Positions 53,988 through 62,944 of a DNA stretch of 64,000 nt are shown here, in pieces (position 1 is the stretch's first letter; the number at the start of each line of letters is the position of its first letter). Location: assembly GCA_965247735.1 (NCBI GenBank), contig CBDFHN010000002.1, positions 558,001 to 622,000 on the forward strand, read 5' to 3'. A program made the translations under genes and the position numbers. Below the pieces are notes generated by a model. That model had not been told where the DNA came from, searched no databases, and was given only the letters and a program-made list of their open reading frames with translations. The DNA is from JAOXRU01 sp965247735. GTDB lineage: Bacteria > Bacteroidota > Bacteroidia > Flavobacteriales > Flavobacteriaceae.

Positions 53988-54845
53988 TTACAACACCATC
54001 TTTTCTATTGGACAAATTAAAATCCCTTCTGCTCCTGCTATTTTAAGATCATCAATTATTTCCCAAAATTTGTCTTTAGGAATAACAGAATGTACAGAAC
54101 TCCATCCTTCTTCTGCCAATGGCAATACCGTTGGACTTTTCATTCCTGGTAAAATTGAAATGATATTTTCTAGGTTGTCATTAGGTGCATTTAATAATAT
54201 ATATCGAGATTGTCTTCCTCTTAACACCGATTTGATTCTGAACTGTAACTTATTTAATATTGCTTGTGAAACCTCATTTATTTTAGGAGAAACTGCTAAT
54301 ACAGCCTCACTTTTTAAAATCACTTCTACTTCTTTCAGGTTATTCTTAAATAAAGTACTTCCGCTAGAAACAATATCACAGATAGCATCTGCTAGCCCAA
54401 TATTTGGTGCGATTTCTACCGATCCATTGATAATATGTAAGTCAGCTTTAACACCTTTTTTTGATAGGTATTGATTTAAGGTATTCGGATAAGAAGTAGC
54501 TATTTTTTTGCCTTGAAAATCATTTATTCCCTGATAATTATCCGTTTTAGGAACTGCCAAGCAAACCTTACATTTAGAAAATCCTAGCTTTTCTACAATA
54601 GTAATTGCTTCTCCTTTTTCTATCAATACATTTTCTCCAATAATAGCAATATCAACTACTCCATCTTTTAAATACTGAGGGATATCTCCATTTCTAAGAT
54701 AGAAAATTTCTAAAGGAAAGTTTCTTGCTTCTGCTTTTAACTGATCTTTTCCATTATCAATTGCAATACCACAATCTTTTAATAATCGTAATGAATCTTC
54801 GTTAAGTCTTCCTGATTTTTGAACTGCAATTTTAATTTTAGCCAT
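53988..54845 (-). CDS. hisG: ATP phosphoribosyltransferase, long form (HisG)
   Basis: A 285-residue enzyme for the first, committed step of histidine synthesis. Starts MAKIKIAVQKSGRLNEDSLRLL; a frame extending 22 codons further would run through the attenuator hairpin and is rejected. The catalytic part ends near residue 210. The C-terminal ~75-residue HisG_C regulatory domain (LRGRQSRYILLNAPNDNLENI, then VHSVIPKDKFWEIIDDLK) marks the long form, which works without HisZ and is inhibited by histidine. First structural gene of the operon, directly under attenuator control. Confidence 0.96.
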   Translation of the reverse strand: MAKIKIAVQKSGRLNEDSLRLLKDCGIAIDNGKDQLKAEARNFPLEIFYLRNGDIPQYLKDGVVDIAIIGENVLIEKGEAITIVEKLGFSKCKVCLAVPKTDNYQGINDFQGKKIATSYPNTLNQYLSKKGVKADLHIINGSVEIAPNIGLADAICDIVSSGSTLFKNNLKEVEVILKSEAVLAVSPKINEVSQAILNKLQFRIKSVLRGRQSRYILLNAPNDNLENIISILPGMKSPTVLPLAEEGWSSVHSVIPKDKFWEIIDDLKIAGAEGILICPIEKMVL

Positions 54846-54887
54846 TGTACTTTTTAGTTTTGAAGAGTACAACAAACGCGTGGAAAT

Positions 54888-54920
54888 AAAAAACCCGTTT
54901 GATGTACTCAAACGGGTTTT
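54888..54920 (-). terminator. his attenuator terminator hairpin
   Basis: An 11-12-base stem (54890-54900 with 54910-54920, core CCCGTTTG/CAAACGGG) is followed on the minus strand by TTTTTTATTT. It lies between the His-rich leader peptide and hisG, 43 bases before the hisG start. Confidence 0.85.
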
Positions 54921-54948
54921 AGAATTTATGTTTTTATTACATACTATC

Positions 54949-55002
54949 TCACCTCGCTTGAGCGATTATATGAGAATGATGATGTAATGTGTATTTTTTC
55001 AT
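54949..55002 (-). CDS. hisL: His-operon leader peptide
   Basis: A 17-residue peptide, MKKYTLHHHSHIIAQAR, encoded just before the terminator hairpin. Four His codons, three in a row, are the classic sensor of charged tRNA-His: ribosome stalling here would prevent the terminator from forming, and free passage would allow it. The stop codon lies 28 bases from the hairpin. A perfect TACATTTG box ends 7 bases before the start codon, so the leader mRNA is nearly leaderless. Confidence 0.85.
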   Translation of the reverse strand: MKKYTLHHHSHIIAQAR

Positions 55003-55009
55003 GATGGGT

Positions 55010-55042
55010 CAAATGTAAATCATTTTTTATTTACAAACCAAA
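55010..55042 (-). promoter_or_regulatory. Promoter of the his operon
   Basis: On the minus strand a TTTG (55039-55042) is followed after 21 bases by TACATTTG (55010-55017). Both parts and the spacing fit the Bacteroidota -33/-7 consensus. It is the best promoter in the window. Confidence 0.65.
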
Positions 55043-55117
55043 TATTTTATAAAAAAAACATTTTGTTGTACTAATGTTATTAATTTTCATCAGCTTAAAA
55101 TACTTATTACTTTTATC

Positions 55118-55933
55118 TTATTGATTACCAAGAATTATTGGCATCCCAGTTTTTCCAGAACCAATAACAACAACTTTGCTATTTGGAGATTCTGCTAGTT
55201 TAATAGTTGCTTCAATACCTTTATCTTGCAAAATTTTATCTGTTAATGATGCACTTAAAATTTTGTTTGCATCTGCTTTCCCTTGAGCTTCAATAATAAC
55301 TTTTTCAGCCTCTTTTTGAGCCGTTACTAATCTAAACTCATATTCTAAAGATTCTTGTTCTTGTTTTAACTTACGTTCAATTGCATCCTTAATAGTTGGA
55401 GGCAATGTTACATCACGTACCAAAACTTCATTCAATTGAATGTGTTGTTTTTCAACAATTTTTTTAGTTTCTTCAAAAATTTCTTTCTGAATCACATCTC
55501 TTTTACTAGAATACAATTGCTCTGGAGTATATCTACCAACAACACTACGTGCAGCAGAACGAATAGCAGGTTTTATAACTCTATCTAAATACCCTTCTCC
55601 TATTTTTTGGTGTAAAGAACCTAAATCTGAATGCTTTGGTTGATACCAAGCAGATGCATCTAATCTAATTTCTAATCCATTAGATGATAATACTTGCATT
55701 TTCTCGAATAACTCTTGTTGTCTTACTTCATATACGAAAACACTATTCCAAGGTGCTACAATATGGAACCCTTCTCCTAATGCTGGCTCATCTGTTACCA
55801 CACCTCCAGCAAATGTTTTATACAATACACCTGCTTCTCCTGAACCAATTGTTACAGCAGATTTTGATACTAATACTACAGTTAGTATTAAAATAATAAT
55901 AATTGGTATTCCAATTTTTGGTAATTTATCCAT
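55118..55933 (-). CDS. Prohibitin/SPFH-domain membrane protein
   Basis: A 271-residue protein with one N-terminal membrane helix (IGIPIIIILILTVVLVSK) and an SPFH domain (about 30-200), with GSGEAGVLYKTFAGG and VRQQELFEKMQV. A charged coiled-coil region follows (QKEAEKVIIEAQGKADANKIL). It forms ring-like membrane scaffolds in this family and often regulates membrane proteases. Ends at 55118; the VWA gene starts beyond it on the same strand with a 10-base gap, so the two are probably co-transcribed. Confidence 0.9.
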   Translation of the reverse strand: MDKLPKIGIPIIIILILTVVLVSKSAVTIGSGEAGVLYKTFAGGVVTDEPALGEGFHIVAPWNSVFVYEVRQQELFEKMQVLSSNGLEIRLDASAWYQPKHSDLGSLHQKIGEGYLDRVIKPAIRSAARSVVGRYTPEQLYSSKRDVIQKEIFEETKKIVEKQHIQLNEVLVRDVTLPPTIKDAIERKLKQEQESLEYEFRLVTAQKEAEKVIIEAQGKADANKILSASLTDKILQDKGIEATIKLAESPNSKVVVIGSGKTGMPIILGNQ

Positions 55934-55943
55934 TTTCTTTCTT

Positions 55944-57974
55944 TTATGTTAATCCGTTATATTTTCTAATAAACCATTCTAAGGCCAAGGCTAATACTAT
56001 AAGTCCTAGCAGTAGTTTAAAGTCTATCAAAGGTACTACTTTTTCTTTGCTTTGTTGTATTGGAGTAAAGCGTTTCTCATTTGTCAAAACACGAATTAGA
56101 CTATCTGTTGATGAAGGCAAAAATACTTGTCCATTAGTATGTATTGCTAAGCTATTTAACTTGGCGTAATTTGCTGTATAAAACTGATTTTCAACATCAA
56201 AATCCAAAATAGAGAAGTTTCCACTTTTTGATACATTTTCGTCCAAAACAGAAATGGTATAACTATAATCTCCTTTTTCTAATGTACTTAAATCAACTTC
56301 ATAATAAGAGTTCTTTAATAACATTGGAAAACTTAATGTCTTATCTTCTTTTTTTAGCCTAATATTTACTGTTGCATTGGCATCAAAATTAAATGTATTA
56401 TCAAAATACTCTGCCTTAATAAAAATACTTCCATTTTGATAATAAAATGGTTCTCCAACAACATTTAATCGATCTCGTTTTTTAGTGGCACTTACCATAA
56501 ATATAAGCTTTCCTAAAAAAGTATCAAAAGCATCAAAATTTGCAGCATCTAAATAATTTTGCATTCTCCATTTCCAAATATGCTCTCCAAAAAGAATTGC
56601 ACTTTTTCCTTTGTACTCATCAAAGGTTGCTAATAATGGCTCATCAATCTCTATACCTTTTATAAATTGTCTTAATAAAATATGATGTGGTTTATAAACA
56701 ATTTTTTCACCAAAAGTAGCTTCTAAGGGTGGAAACCCACTAAAATCAAGGCCGTCATCGATAATAAAAGTGGTGTAGTTAGTATTCAAACTCGGCTGAA
56801 TTTCTTCTGTTTGATTGGTGATTTCTGCTGAAAATGATTCTTGAACCTTATTCAAAAAATTCCAATCTGTTTTAGTTCCTGTTATCACAAAACTATTTAG
56901 CTCTTGTGCTTTAAGAATTTCGAAAACAGCCCTAAATGTAACATTTGGCTGATATAGAATAAACATTTGATAGGCTTCCATTTTTTCTTCCGTTAGTAAT
57001 TTTGGAGAGATTATGGTAGCTTCTCTTTGCTCATTAGCCTCAATTGTCTTTTTTAACATCCCCAGATCTGGGTGCAATACATCACTTACAATTGCAATAC
57101 TTGTTTTCTCATCGATAACTTCAACTGCTAATCTTCGGTTATTATTTACCGTATTTTTTTCATCAGTCAAAGTACCAATACTTATGCTAAGTTTTTGAAC
57201 TCCTACTTTAGCAGCACTAATAATGGCATTAAGTGTTATCGCATTCTGTTTTGGCGATAACGATACTCGTTCTTGATATAAAGTACTATTACCTGATTTA
57301 ATTGTTAATTGCTTACTTACAGTTTGTTTTCCATTATAAGACACAAAAATCTCTACTGGATACTTATTCTTAAGAAAAGCATATTTATTAACATTAACCC
57401 TATCAATTTTAATATCTTCTATTGCAGTTGTATCTCCTAGAACAACCGGATAAACACTAGTTGACAACTGGCTTCCTAAAAACTCATAATCAGTTCCGTA
57501 AGTTTGATTTCCATCCGTTAGTAAAACTACCGCAGAATTCTTATCATCAATTTCATCAATAGTTGACAAGGCTTTACTGATACTAGTTTGCTTTCCTTTT
57601 GAGTCAAATGTATCGGTTAATAATACCTGATTATCAAAAAGATAGGTTTCAATATTAAATTTTGACTTTAACTCAGATTCTTCAATTCTTGAAACAACTG
57701 TCTGCAAATCTGCTGTAGCATCCAGATTAGCAATAGAAGAAGAATTATCTATCAATAATTTTAAACTTGGTTTTTCTATTTGATAGGTAACACTTGTAAA
57801 CTTTGGGTTGATTAATAATACTAAAATTCCAAAAAAGGCAATAAACCTCAAAAAAGCCATGATGCCTTTTATTTTTGTGAATTTTTTACTTTTTGGAAAA
57901 AAGTATTGAAATATTGCTACCGCTAACGCGACTATTCCTGCCAGAAGAATTAAAAGAAGAGTTGTAGTCGTCAT
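55944..57974 (-). CDS. VWA-domain membrane protein
   Basis: A 676-residue protein with two N-terminal membrane helices (residues about 5-27 and 40-62) and one C-terminal helix (about 648-668), so the middle is periplasmic or cytoplasmic in one block. A von Willebrand A-like domain covers about residues 70-200, with the MIDAS motif DNSSS in LLIDNSSSIANL and the second metal Asp in VVLLTDGNQTYG. The rest is beta-rich. Similar proteins in Bacteroidota are near other VWA and SPFH genes and are of unknown role. It lies 10 bases before the prohibitin gene. Confidence 0.75.
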   Translation of the reverse strand: MTTTTLLLILLAGIVALAVAIFQYFFPKSKKFTKIKGIMAFLRFIAFFGILVLLINPKFTSVTYQIEKPSLKLLIDNSSSIANLDATADLQTVVSRIEESELKSKFNIETYLFDNQVLLTDTFDSKGKQTSISKALSTIDEIDDKNSAVVLLTDGNQTYGTDYEFLGSQLSTSVYPVVLGDTTAIEDIKIDRVNVNKYAFLKNKYPVEIFVSYNGKQTVSKQLTIKSGNSTLYQERVSLSPKQNAITLNAIISAAKVGVQKLSISIGTLTDEKNTVNNNRRLAVEVIDEKTSIAIVSDVLHPDLGMLKKTIEANEQREATIISPKLLTEEKMEAYQMFILYQPNVTFRAVFEILKAQELNSFVITGTKTDWNFLNKVQESFSAEITNQTEEIQPSLNTNYTTFIIDDGLDFSGFPPLEATFGEKIVYKPHHILLRQFIKGIEIDEPLLATFDEYKGKSAILFGEHIWKWRMQNYLDAANFDAFDTFLGKLIFMVSATKKRDRLNVVGEPFYYQNGSIFIKAEYFDNTFNFDANATVNIRLKKEDKTLSFPMLLKNSYYEVDLSTLEKGDYSYTISVLDENVSKSGNFSILDFDVENQFYTANYAKLNSLAIHTNGQVFLPSSTDSLIRVLTNEKRFTPIQQSKEKVVPLIDFKLLLGLIVLALALEWFIRKYNGLT

Positions 57975-58030
57975 TAACGCTTTTACTTATGATTTAGTTA
58001 TTTTGATACAATACGAACTATAAAAATATC

Positions 58031-58068
58031 AAAAAACTCCATTTATAGTACTATAAATGGAGTTTTTT
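58031..58068. terminator. Bidirectional terminator between fabG and the VWA gene
   Basis: An 18-base near-perfect stem (58031-58048 with 58051-58068, core CTCCATTTATAG) with A-run before and T8 after. It ends the leftward fabG transcript. Confidence 0.85.
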
Positions 58069-58088
58069 TTATTCTTCTTATTTAATTA

Positions 58089-58835
58089 TTAAGTTAACAT
58101 ACCTCCATCAACATTAATTACTTGTCCAGTAATATATGCAGACATATCAGAAGCTAGGAATAGGCATGTATTAGCTACATCTTCTGTAGTACCACCTCTT
58201 TTTAATGGAATACCTGCTCTCCAACCTTCTACAACTTTTTCATCAAGCTTAGCGGTCATTTCTGTTTCTATAAAACCAGGAGCAACTGCATTACATCTGA
58301 TATTTCTAGATCCTAATTCTAAAGCTACAGATTTTGTAAACCCAATAACACCAGCTTTAGAAGCTGCATAATTAGTTTGCCCAGCATTACCTTTAACACC
58401 TACAACACTACTCATATTAATAATAGAACCTTTTCGTTGTTTTAACATGGTACGTTGTACCGCTTTGGTCATATTAAAAACTGACTTTAGGTTTACTTCT
58501 ATCACTTTATCAAAATCATCTTCAGAAATACGCATCAACAGGTTATCTTTTGTAATCCCTGCATTATTGATAAGCACATCTATTCCGTCAAAATCTTTAA
58601 GTACATTAGCTACCAATTCTTCTGATTGTGCAAAAGAAGCAGCATTAGACTGATATCCTTTTGCATTAACACCTAAATCTTTCAATTCTTTTTCTAAAGC
58701 ATTAGCAGCATCTACAGATGAGCTATAAGTAAAAGCAACATTACACCCTTGTTCTGCAAATATTCTTGCAATTCCTTTACCAATTCCTCTACTTGCACCA
58801 GTAATAATTGCTGTTTTTCCTTCTAAAAATTTCAT
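58089..58835 (-). CDS. fabG: 3-oxoacyl-ACP reductase (FabG)
   Basis: A 248-residue short-chain dehydrogenase of fatty-acid synthesis. Seen: the NADP motif TGASRGIGKGIA (residues 12-23), NNAGITKDNLLMRI, the catalytic Ser in SIINMSSVVGVKG, and YAASKAG (Tyr/Lys). The C-terminus VINVDGGMLT is typical of FabG. Single-gene unit with a -7 box and terminator. Confidence 0.95.
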   Translation of the reverse strand: MKFLEGKTAIITGASRGIGKGIARIFAEQGCNVAFTYSSSVDAANALEKELKDLGVNAKGYQSNAASFAQSEELVANVLKDFDGIDVLINNAGITKDNLLMRISEDDFDKVIEVNLKSVFNMTKAVQRTMLKQRKGSIINMSSVVGVKGNAGQTNYAASKAGVIGFTKSVALELGSRNIRCNAVAPGFIETEMTAKLDEKVVEGWRAGIPLKRGGTTEDVANTCLFLASDMSAYITGQVINVDGGMLT

Positions 58836-58884
58836 TTCCTAATTTATATCTTACTAATATCTTATGATATTATATATTCAAAAA

Positions 58885-58892
58885 CAAATATA
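58885..58892 (-). promoter_or_regulatory. Candidate -7 box (TATATTTG) for fabG
   Basis: A perfect TAnnTTTG on the minus strand, 49 bases before the fabG start. Confidence 0.4.
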
Positions 58893-58921
58893 GTAATCCG
58901 ATTGGTACAATAAAATTTACT

Positions 58922-61882
58922 TTATAATTTTATTGGCAATGGTTTTTCATAATTAAACAAATAATCAACATCTAACTCCTGTACATTACCCAATTTTTTC
59001 ATGGCTTCAATATCTACATCATTTTTATTACCAACAACTAACATATCATAACTACCACCTTTAATATTGGAATTAAAAAATGCTGTTAAATCTTTTAAGG
59101 TCATATTTTTTATGGTTTCATAAATTTCTTCTCTATTGTCGTTAGTAAAACCTCTGCGCTTTAAGCGTTCAAAATTCCAAAAAATATTGGTTTTATTAAT
59201 CCGTTCTGCAGCCAATTTTTTTAAGGTAGATTCTTTGGCTGCTTTAAAATTATCTTCAGCTTCTGGCATATTATTCATCAATTCTAGCATTGCATCTACA
59301 GCTTGTGGCATTTTATTGGCCTGGGTACCAACATATGCATATACATAATTTGGATCTCCTTCTTTTCTAGCATTGCTATACGCAGAAAAAGCAGAATACG
59401 CCAATGATTTAGATTCTCTAATCTCTTGAAAAACTATGGATGATAATCCACTACCAAAATAATTATTAAACAAACTTGATGCTGCCAGTTTTTTAGGGTC
59501 AAAAGTATCCCCTTTTGCTAAAAACAACATTTCAGCCTGTACCATATCATAATTTACAAAATAAACATTATTGCCTGTTTCTTTTCTTTGATATACTTTC
59601 TTTTCGGGATAATCTTTTAACTCCTCTGGAATAGTATGACTAGCATTTAATGCGCTTAATCCTTCTTCAACATCTTTTCCATAAAAGAATACTCTATGTT
59701 TATAGTCTTTCAAGCCATTTACAATTTCTACCAATTCATTTGGATCAATTGCTTTTAATTCTGCTACAGTATAAATATCTCTTAATCTAGAATCTTCACC
59801 ATATTGTCCATAATTCATTAATCCATTCCAAAGGATATTACTTTTATTGGCTTTACCGTCTTCTCGTTCTTTTGCAATTTTAAGTACATACTTGTCATAA
59901 GTATCCTGATTAGCAACAGCATTAGCCATTAACTCTTCTAATATCGCTAAACCTTTGGCTAAATTTTCTCGCAAACCAGATACCGACACATAAGAACGAT
60001 CGCTTCCAGAGTTTACGTTATAATTGATTCCTAATTTATAAAATTCCTTTTTAATTTCTTCAGGGGTACTAGTAGCAGTTCCTAAAAACTCTAAATACTC
60101 TACTGCTAATCCTAATTTTTTATCATTGTCTGTTCCCATATCAAATATAAGATAGAGTTGTGCCAAATCATTAAGCTCGTTTTTAATATAAGAAACCGTT
60201 AATCCATTATCTGTTTTATATTCTTTAATAGCTTTTGTATAATCAATATATTTAGGCTGAATAGCCGTAGTAGTCATCGCATTAAAATCTGTAATAAATT
60301 TGGACTTCTCTTCTCTATTTAATTCAATTGGTGTAATTCCTGGGTTTTCTACTTTTACAAGATCTTTAGTTTTACCTTGTCTTTTATAAACGGTTACATA
60401 ATTGTTGCCATAAAATGTATTAGCAAAAGTTACTAATTCTTCCTTAGTTACCTTCCTCATTTTATCAAACAAGCTTACTCTTCCTTTCCAATCTTGAAAA
60501 TGAACAAATGCACTTACATACTCATTTGCTACAGCCGAAGCACTTTCAAATTGCCCAATTTGATCAACTTTCATATCATTAATCACTGCATCTATCATCC
60601 ATTCCTCAAAGTTCCCATTTTTTACTTCTTCAATTTGCTCAATAATTAAATCTTTAACTTCTTCCAGTTTTTGCCCAGATTTTGGATATCCATAAAACGT
60701 ATGCATGCCATAATCATTTAAAAACCGTGTATAACAACCTGCTCGTTGTACTTTCTGCTTTTGATTTAAATTCAAATCAATTAAACCTGCAGTACTATTA
60801 TTAAGCAGCATATCCAATAACACTACCTTTACTTCATCTTCAGAACCTATTGCTCCAGCTCTAAATGCTAAAGTTAAACTTTCGCTTTCTGGCCCAAAAA
60901 CCTCATTTTCTACAACAGCAGTTAATGGCTCTTCTATTGGTCTTTGTGGATGTACAACTTCTTTATACTTAAAATTCCCAAAAGCATTATTAACTTTTTT
61001 AATAGTTTCATCAAACTCCAAATCACCAACCAATATTACAGCCATATTATTAGGTACATAGTATTTATTAAAATAATTATGAATAGCGACCATAGAAGGA
61101 TTTTTAAGATGATCTGATACACCAATAGTTGTTTGTTGCCCATAAGGATGCTTTGGAAACAATGCTTTATTAAGTGCATAAGAAGCTCTTCTGCCATCAC
61201 TATCTTGACTTCTGTTAAATTCTTCATACACCGCTTCTAATTCGGTATGAAAAAGACGCAATACCAATTGACTAAAACGTTCGCTTTCCAAAACCAACCA
61301 TTTATCGAGACCATTGGCAGGAATTTTATTGGTATATACAGTCTCTTCGTGCCAAGTCCATGCATTAGTTCCTTCAGCTCCAAGAGAACTCACCATTTTA
61401 TCATATTCATTAGCAATAGATAACTTAGAAGCTTCGTATGATTTTTCATCAATCTGCTTGTAAATTTTCTTTTTCTTATCTAGATCTGTCTCTGCTTTAT
61501 GATCCTCATATAAATCTGAAATTTCTGCTAAAACCTTTTTTTCTTCCTCCCAATTTTGGGTTCCTACTTCATCGGTACCCTTAAAAACCATATGTTCTAA
61601 ATAATGAGCAAGTCCAGTATTATCTGCTGGATCATAAACTGATCCTGCACGAATAGGAATAAAAGTCTGAATTTTTGGTTCTTCAAAATTTTGACTCAAA
61701 TACACCTTTAAACCATTGTCCAATGTATATAATCGCAACCCAGTAGGGTCGTTACTTACGGTTTCATAAACAAAACCATTAGCATCTGTAACTTTTTCAG
61801 TAACAAATGTATCGGCTACCTCTTGTTTACAACTCATAAACACCACTGTGACAGCACCAAACAAAAACAATAATCGCTTCAT
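58922..61882 (-). CDS. M16-family zinc peptidase, lipoprotein
   Basis: A 986-residue periplasmic/outer membrane peptidase of the insulinase family. Lipoprotein signal with Cys at about residue 18 (VVFMSCKQ). The first M16 domain carries the inverted zinc motif HYLEH (residues 93-97) and the distal Glu in LEAVYEEFNRSQD. Domains 2 to 4 follow in the usual order and lack the zinc motif, as is normal for the inactive halves. Length fits two active/inactive pairs in one chain. Single-gene unit. Confidence 0.92.
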   Translation of the reverse strand: MKRLLFLFGAVTVVFMSCKQEVADTFVTEKVTDANGFVYETVSNDPTGLRLYTLDNGLKVYLSQNFEEPKIQTFIPIRAGSVYDPADNTGLAHYLEHMVFKGTDEVGTQNWEEEKKVLAEISDLYEDHKAETDLDKKKKIYKQIDEKSYEASKLSIANEYDKMVSSLGAEGTNAWTWHEETVYTNKIPANGLDKWLVLESERFSQLVLRLFHTELEAVYEEFNRSQDSDGRRASYALNKALFPKHPYGQQTTIGVSDHLKNPSMVAIHNYFNKYYVPNNMAVILVGDLEFDETIKKVNNAFGNFKYKEVVHPQRPIEEPLTAVVENEVFGPESESLTLAFRAGAIGSEDEVKVVLLDMLLNNSTAGLIDLNLNQKQKVQRAGCYTRFLNDYGMHTFYGYPKSGQKLEEVKDLIIEQIEEVKNGNFEEWMIDAVINDMKVDQIGQFESASAVANEYVSAFVHFQDWKGRVSLFDKMRKVTKEELVTFANTFYGNNYVTVYKRQGKTKDLVKVENPGITPIELNREEKSKFITDFNAMTTTAIQPKYIDYTKAIKEYKTDNGLTVSYIKNELNDLAQLYLIFDMGTDNDKKLGLAVEYLEFLGTATSTPEEIKKEFYKLGINYNVNSGSDRSYVSVSGLRENLAKGLAILEELMANAVANQDTYDKYVLKIAKEREDGKANKSNILWNGLMNYGQYGEDSRLRDIYTVAELKAIDPNELVEIVNGLKDYKHRVFFYGKDVEEGLSALNASHTIPEELKDYPEKKVYQRKETGNNVYFVNYDMVQAEMLFLAKGDTFDPKKLAASSLFNNYFGSGLSSIVFQEIRESKSLAYSAFSAYSNARKEGDPNYVYAYVGTQANKMPQAVDAMLELMNNMPEAEDNFKAAKESTLKKLAAERINKTNIFWNFERLKRRGFTNDNREEIYETIKNMTLKDLTAFFNSNIKGGSYDMLVVGNKNDVDIEAMKKLGNVQELDVDYLFNYEKPLPIKL

Positions 61883-61911
61883 AATAAAATTCAGTATTTA
61901 GTTCATAAAAA

Positions 61912-61945
61912 AATCCATCAATTATAAATTTATAATTGATGGATT
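61912..61945 (-). terminator. Terminator of the sucD transcript
   Basis: A 17-base perfect inverted repeat (61912-61928 with 61929-61945) is followed on the minus strand by a T-run. It stops leftward transcription before the M16 gene. Confidence 0.85.
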
Positions 61946-61988
61946 AATATTACGAATTATTATCCGTTTATTATTAAAGTTTTCTATT

Positions 61989-62861
61989 TTATCCTAAAAC
62001 CTCTTTTACTTTTTTTCCTATTTCTGCTGGAGAATCTACAACGTGAATTCCACATTCTGCCATAATACGTTTTTTAGCTTCAGCAGACTCATCTTCACCA
62101 CTAACAATTGCACCTGCATGGCCCATTGTTCTTCCTGTTGGAGCAGTTTCACCTGCGATAAAACCAATAACCGGCTTTTTATTTCCACCTGCTTTAACCC
62201 ACTTTGCAGCTTCAATTTCTAATTGACCTCCAATTTCACCAATCATAACGATACATTCTGTAGCATCATCATTCATAAGTAATTCTACAGCTTCTTTTGT
62301 TGTAGTTCCAATAATAGGATCTCCTCCAATACCAATTGCAGTAGTAATACCTAATCCTTGTCTTACCACTTGGTCAGCAGCTTCATAAGTAAGTGTTCCC
62401 GATTTGGAAACAATACCTATAGTACCTTCTTTAAAAACAAAACCTGGCATAATACCAACCTTAGCTTCTCCTGGAGTAATTACACCTGGACAGTTAGGCC
62501 CAATTAACCTGCATTCTTTATTTTCGATATAAGCGCTAGCTTTAATCATATCTGCAACAGGAATACCTTCAGTAATCGTAATAATTACTTTAATACCCGC
62601 ATCAGCAGCTTCCATAATAGCATCAGCAGCAAAAGCTGGTGGCACAAAAATAATGGTTGTATCTGCTCCTGCCTTATCTACAGCTTCTTTTACCGTATTG
62701 AAAACTGGTTTTCCAAGGTGCTCTTGCCCTCCTTTACCTGGAGTAACACCACCAACGATGTTAGTTCCATAATCAATCATTTGACCTGCATGGAAAGTTC
62801 CTTCACTTCCAGTAAACCCTTGTACTATTATCTTTGAATCTTTATTGACTAAAACGCTCAT
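61989..62861 (-). CDS. sucD: Succinyl-CoA synthetase alpha subunit (SucD)
   Basis: A 290-residue TCA-cycle enzyme subunit. The CoA-binding N-terminal domain has VQGFTGSEGTFHAGQMI. The ligase domain has the phospho-histidine His248 in GRTMGHAGAIVSG and the phosphate loop in GPNCPGVITPGE. Normal length. The beta subunit gene sucC is not in this window. A -7 box lies upstream. Confidence 0.96.
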   Translation of the reverse strand: MSVLVNKDSKIIVQGFTGSEGTFHAGQMIDYGTNIVGGVTPGKGGQEHLGKPVFNTVKEAVDKAGADTTIIFVPPAFAADAIMEAADAGIKVIITITEGIPVADMIKASAYIENKECRLIGPNCPGVITPGEAKVGIMPGFVFKEGTIGIVSKSGTLTYEAADQVVRQGLGITTAIGIGGDPIIGTTTKEAVELLMNDDATECIVMIGEIGGQLEIEAAKWVKAGGNKKPVIGFIAGETAPTGRTMGHAGAIVSGEDESAEAKKRIMAECGIHVVDSPAEIGKKVKEVLG

Positions 62862-62888
62862 TTAGATTATTTTTATTTTGAAACAGGA

Positions 62889-62896
62889 CAAAAATA
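62889..62896 (-). promoter_or_regulatory. Candidate -7 box (TATTTTTG) for sucD
   Basis: A perfect TAnnTTTG on the minus strand, 27 bases before the sucD start. Confidence 0.35.
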
Positions 62897-62944
62897 AGTT
62901 TTTGACAATTAACTATGAAGTTAAATATCATATTTTTATCAGAT

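Noticed and set aside
54846..54911. Longer HisG start at 54911
   Set aside because: The added 22 codons would be read through the attenuator hairpin; the family start MAKIKIAVQKSGRL fits 54845.
58089..58835. FabG as the ketoreductase of sulfonolipid synthesis
   Set aside because: All motifs and the C-terminus fit housekeeping FabG, and it is 43 kb from the capA/capB-like pair.
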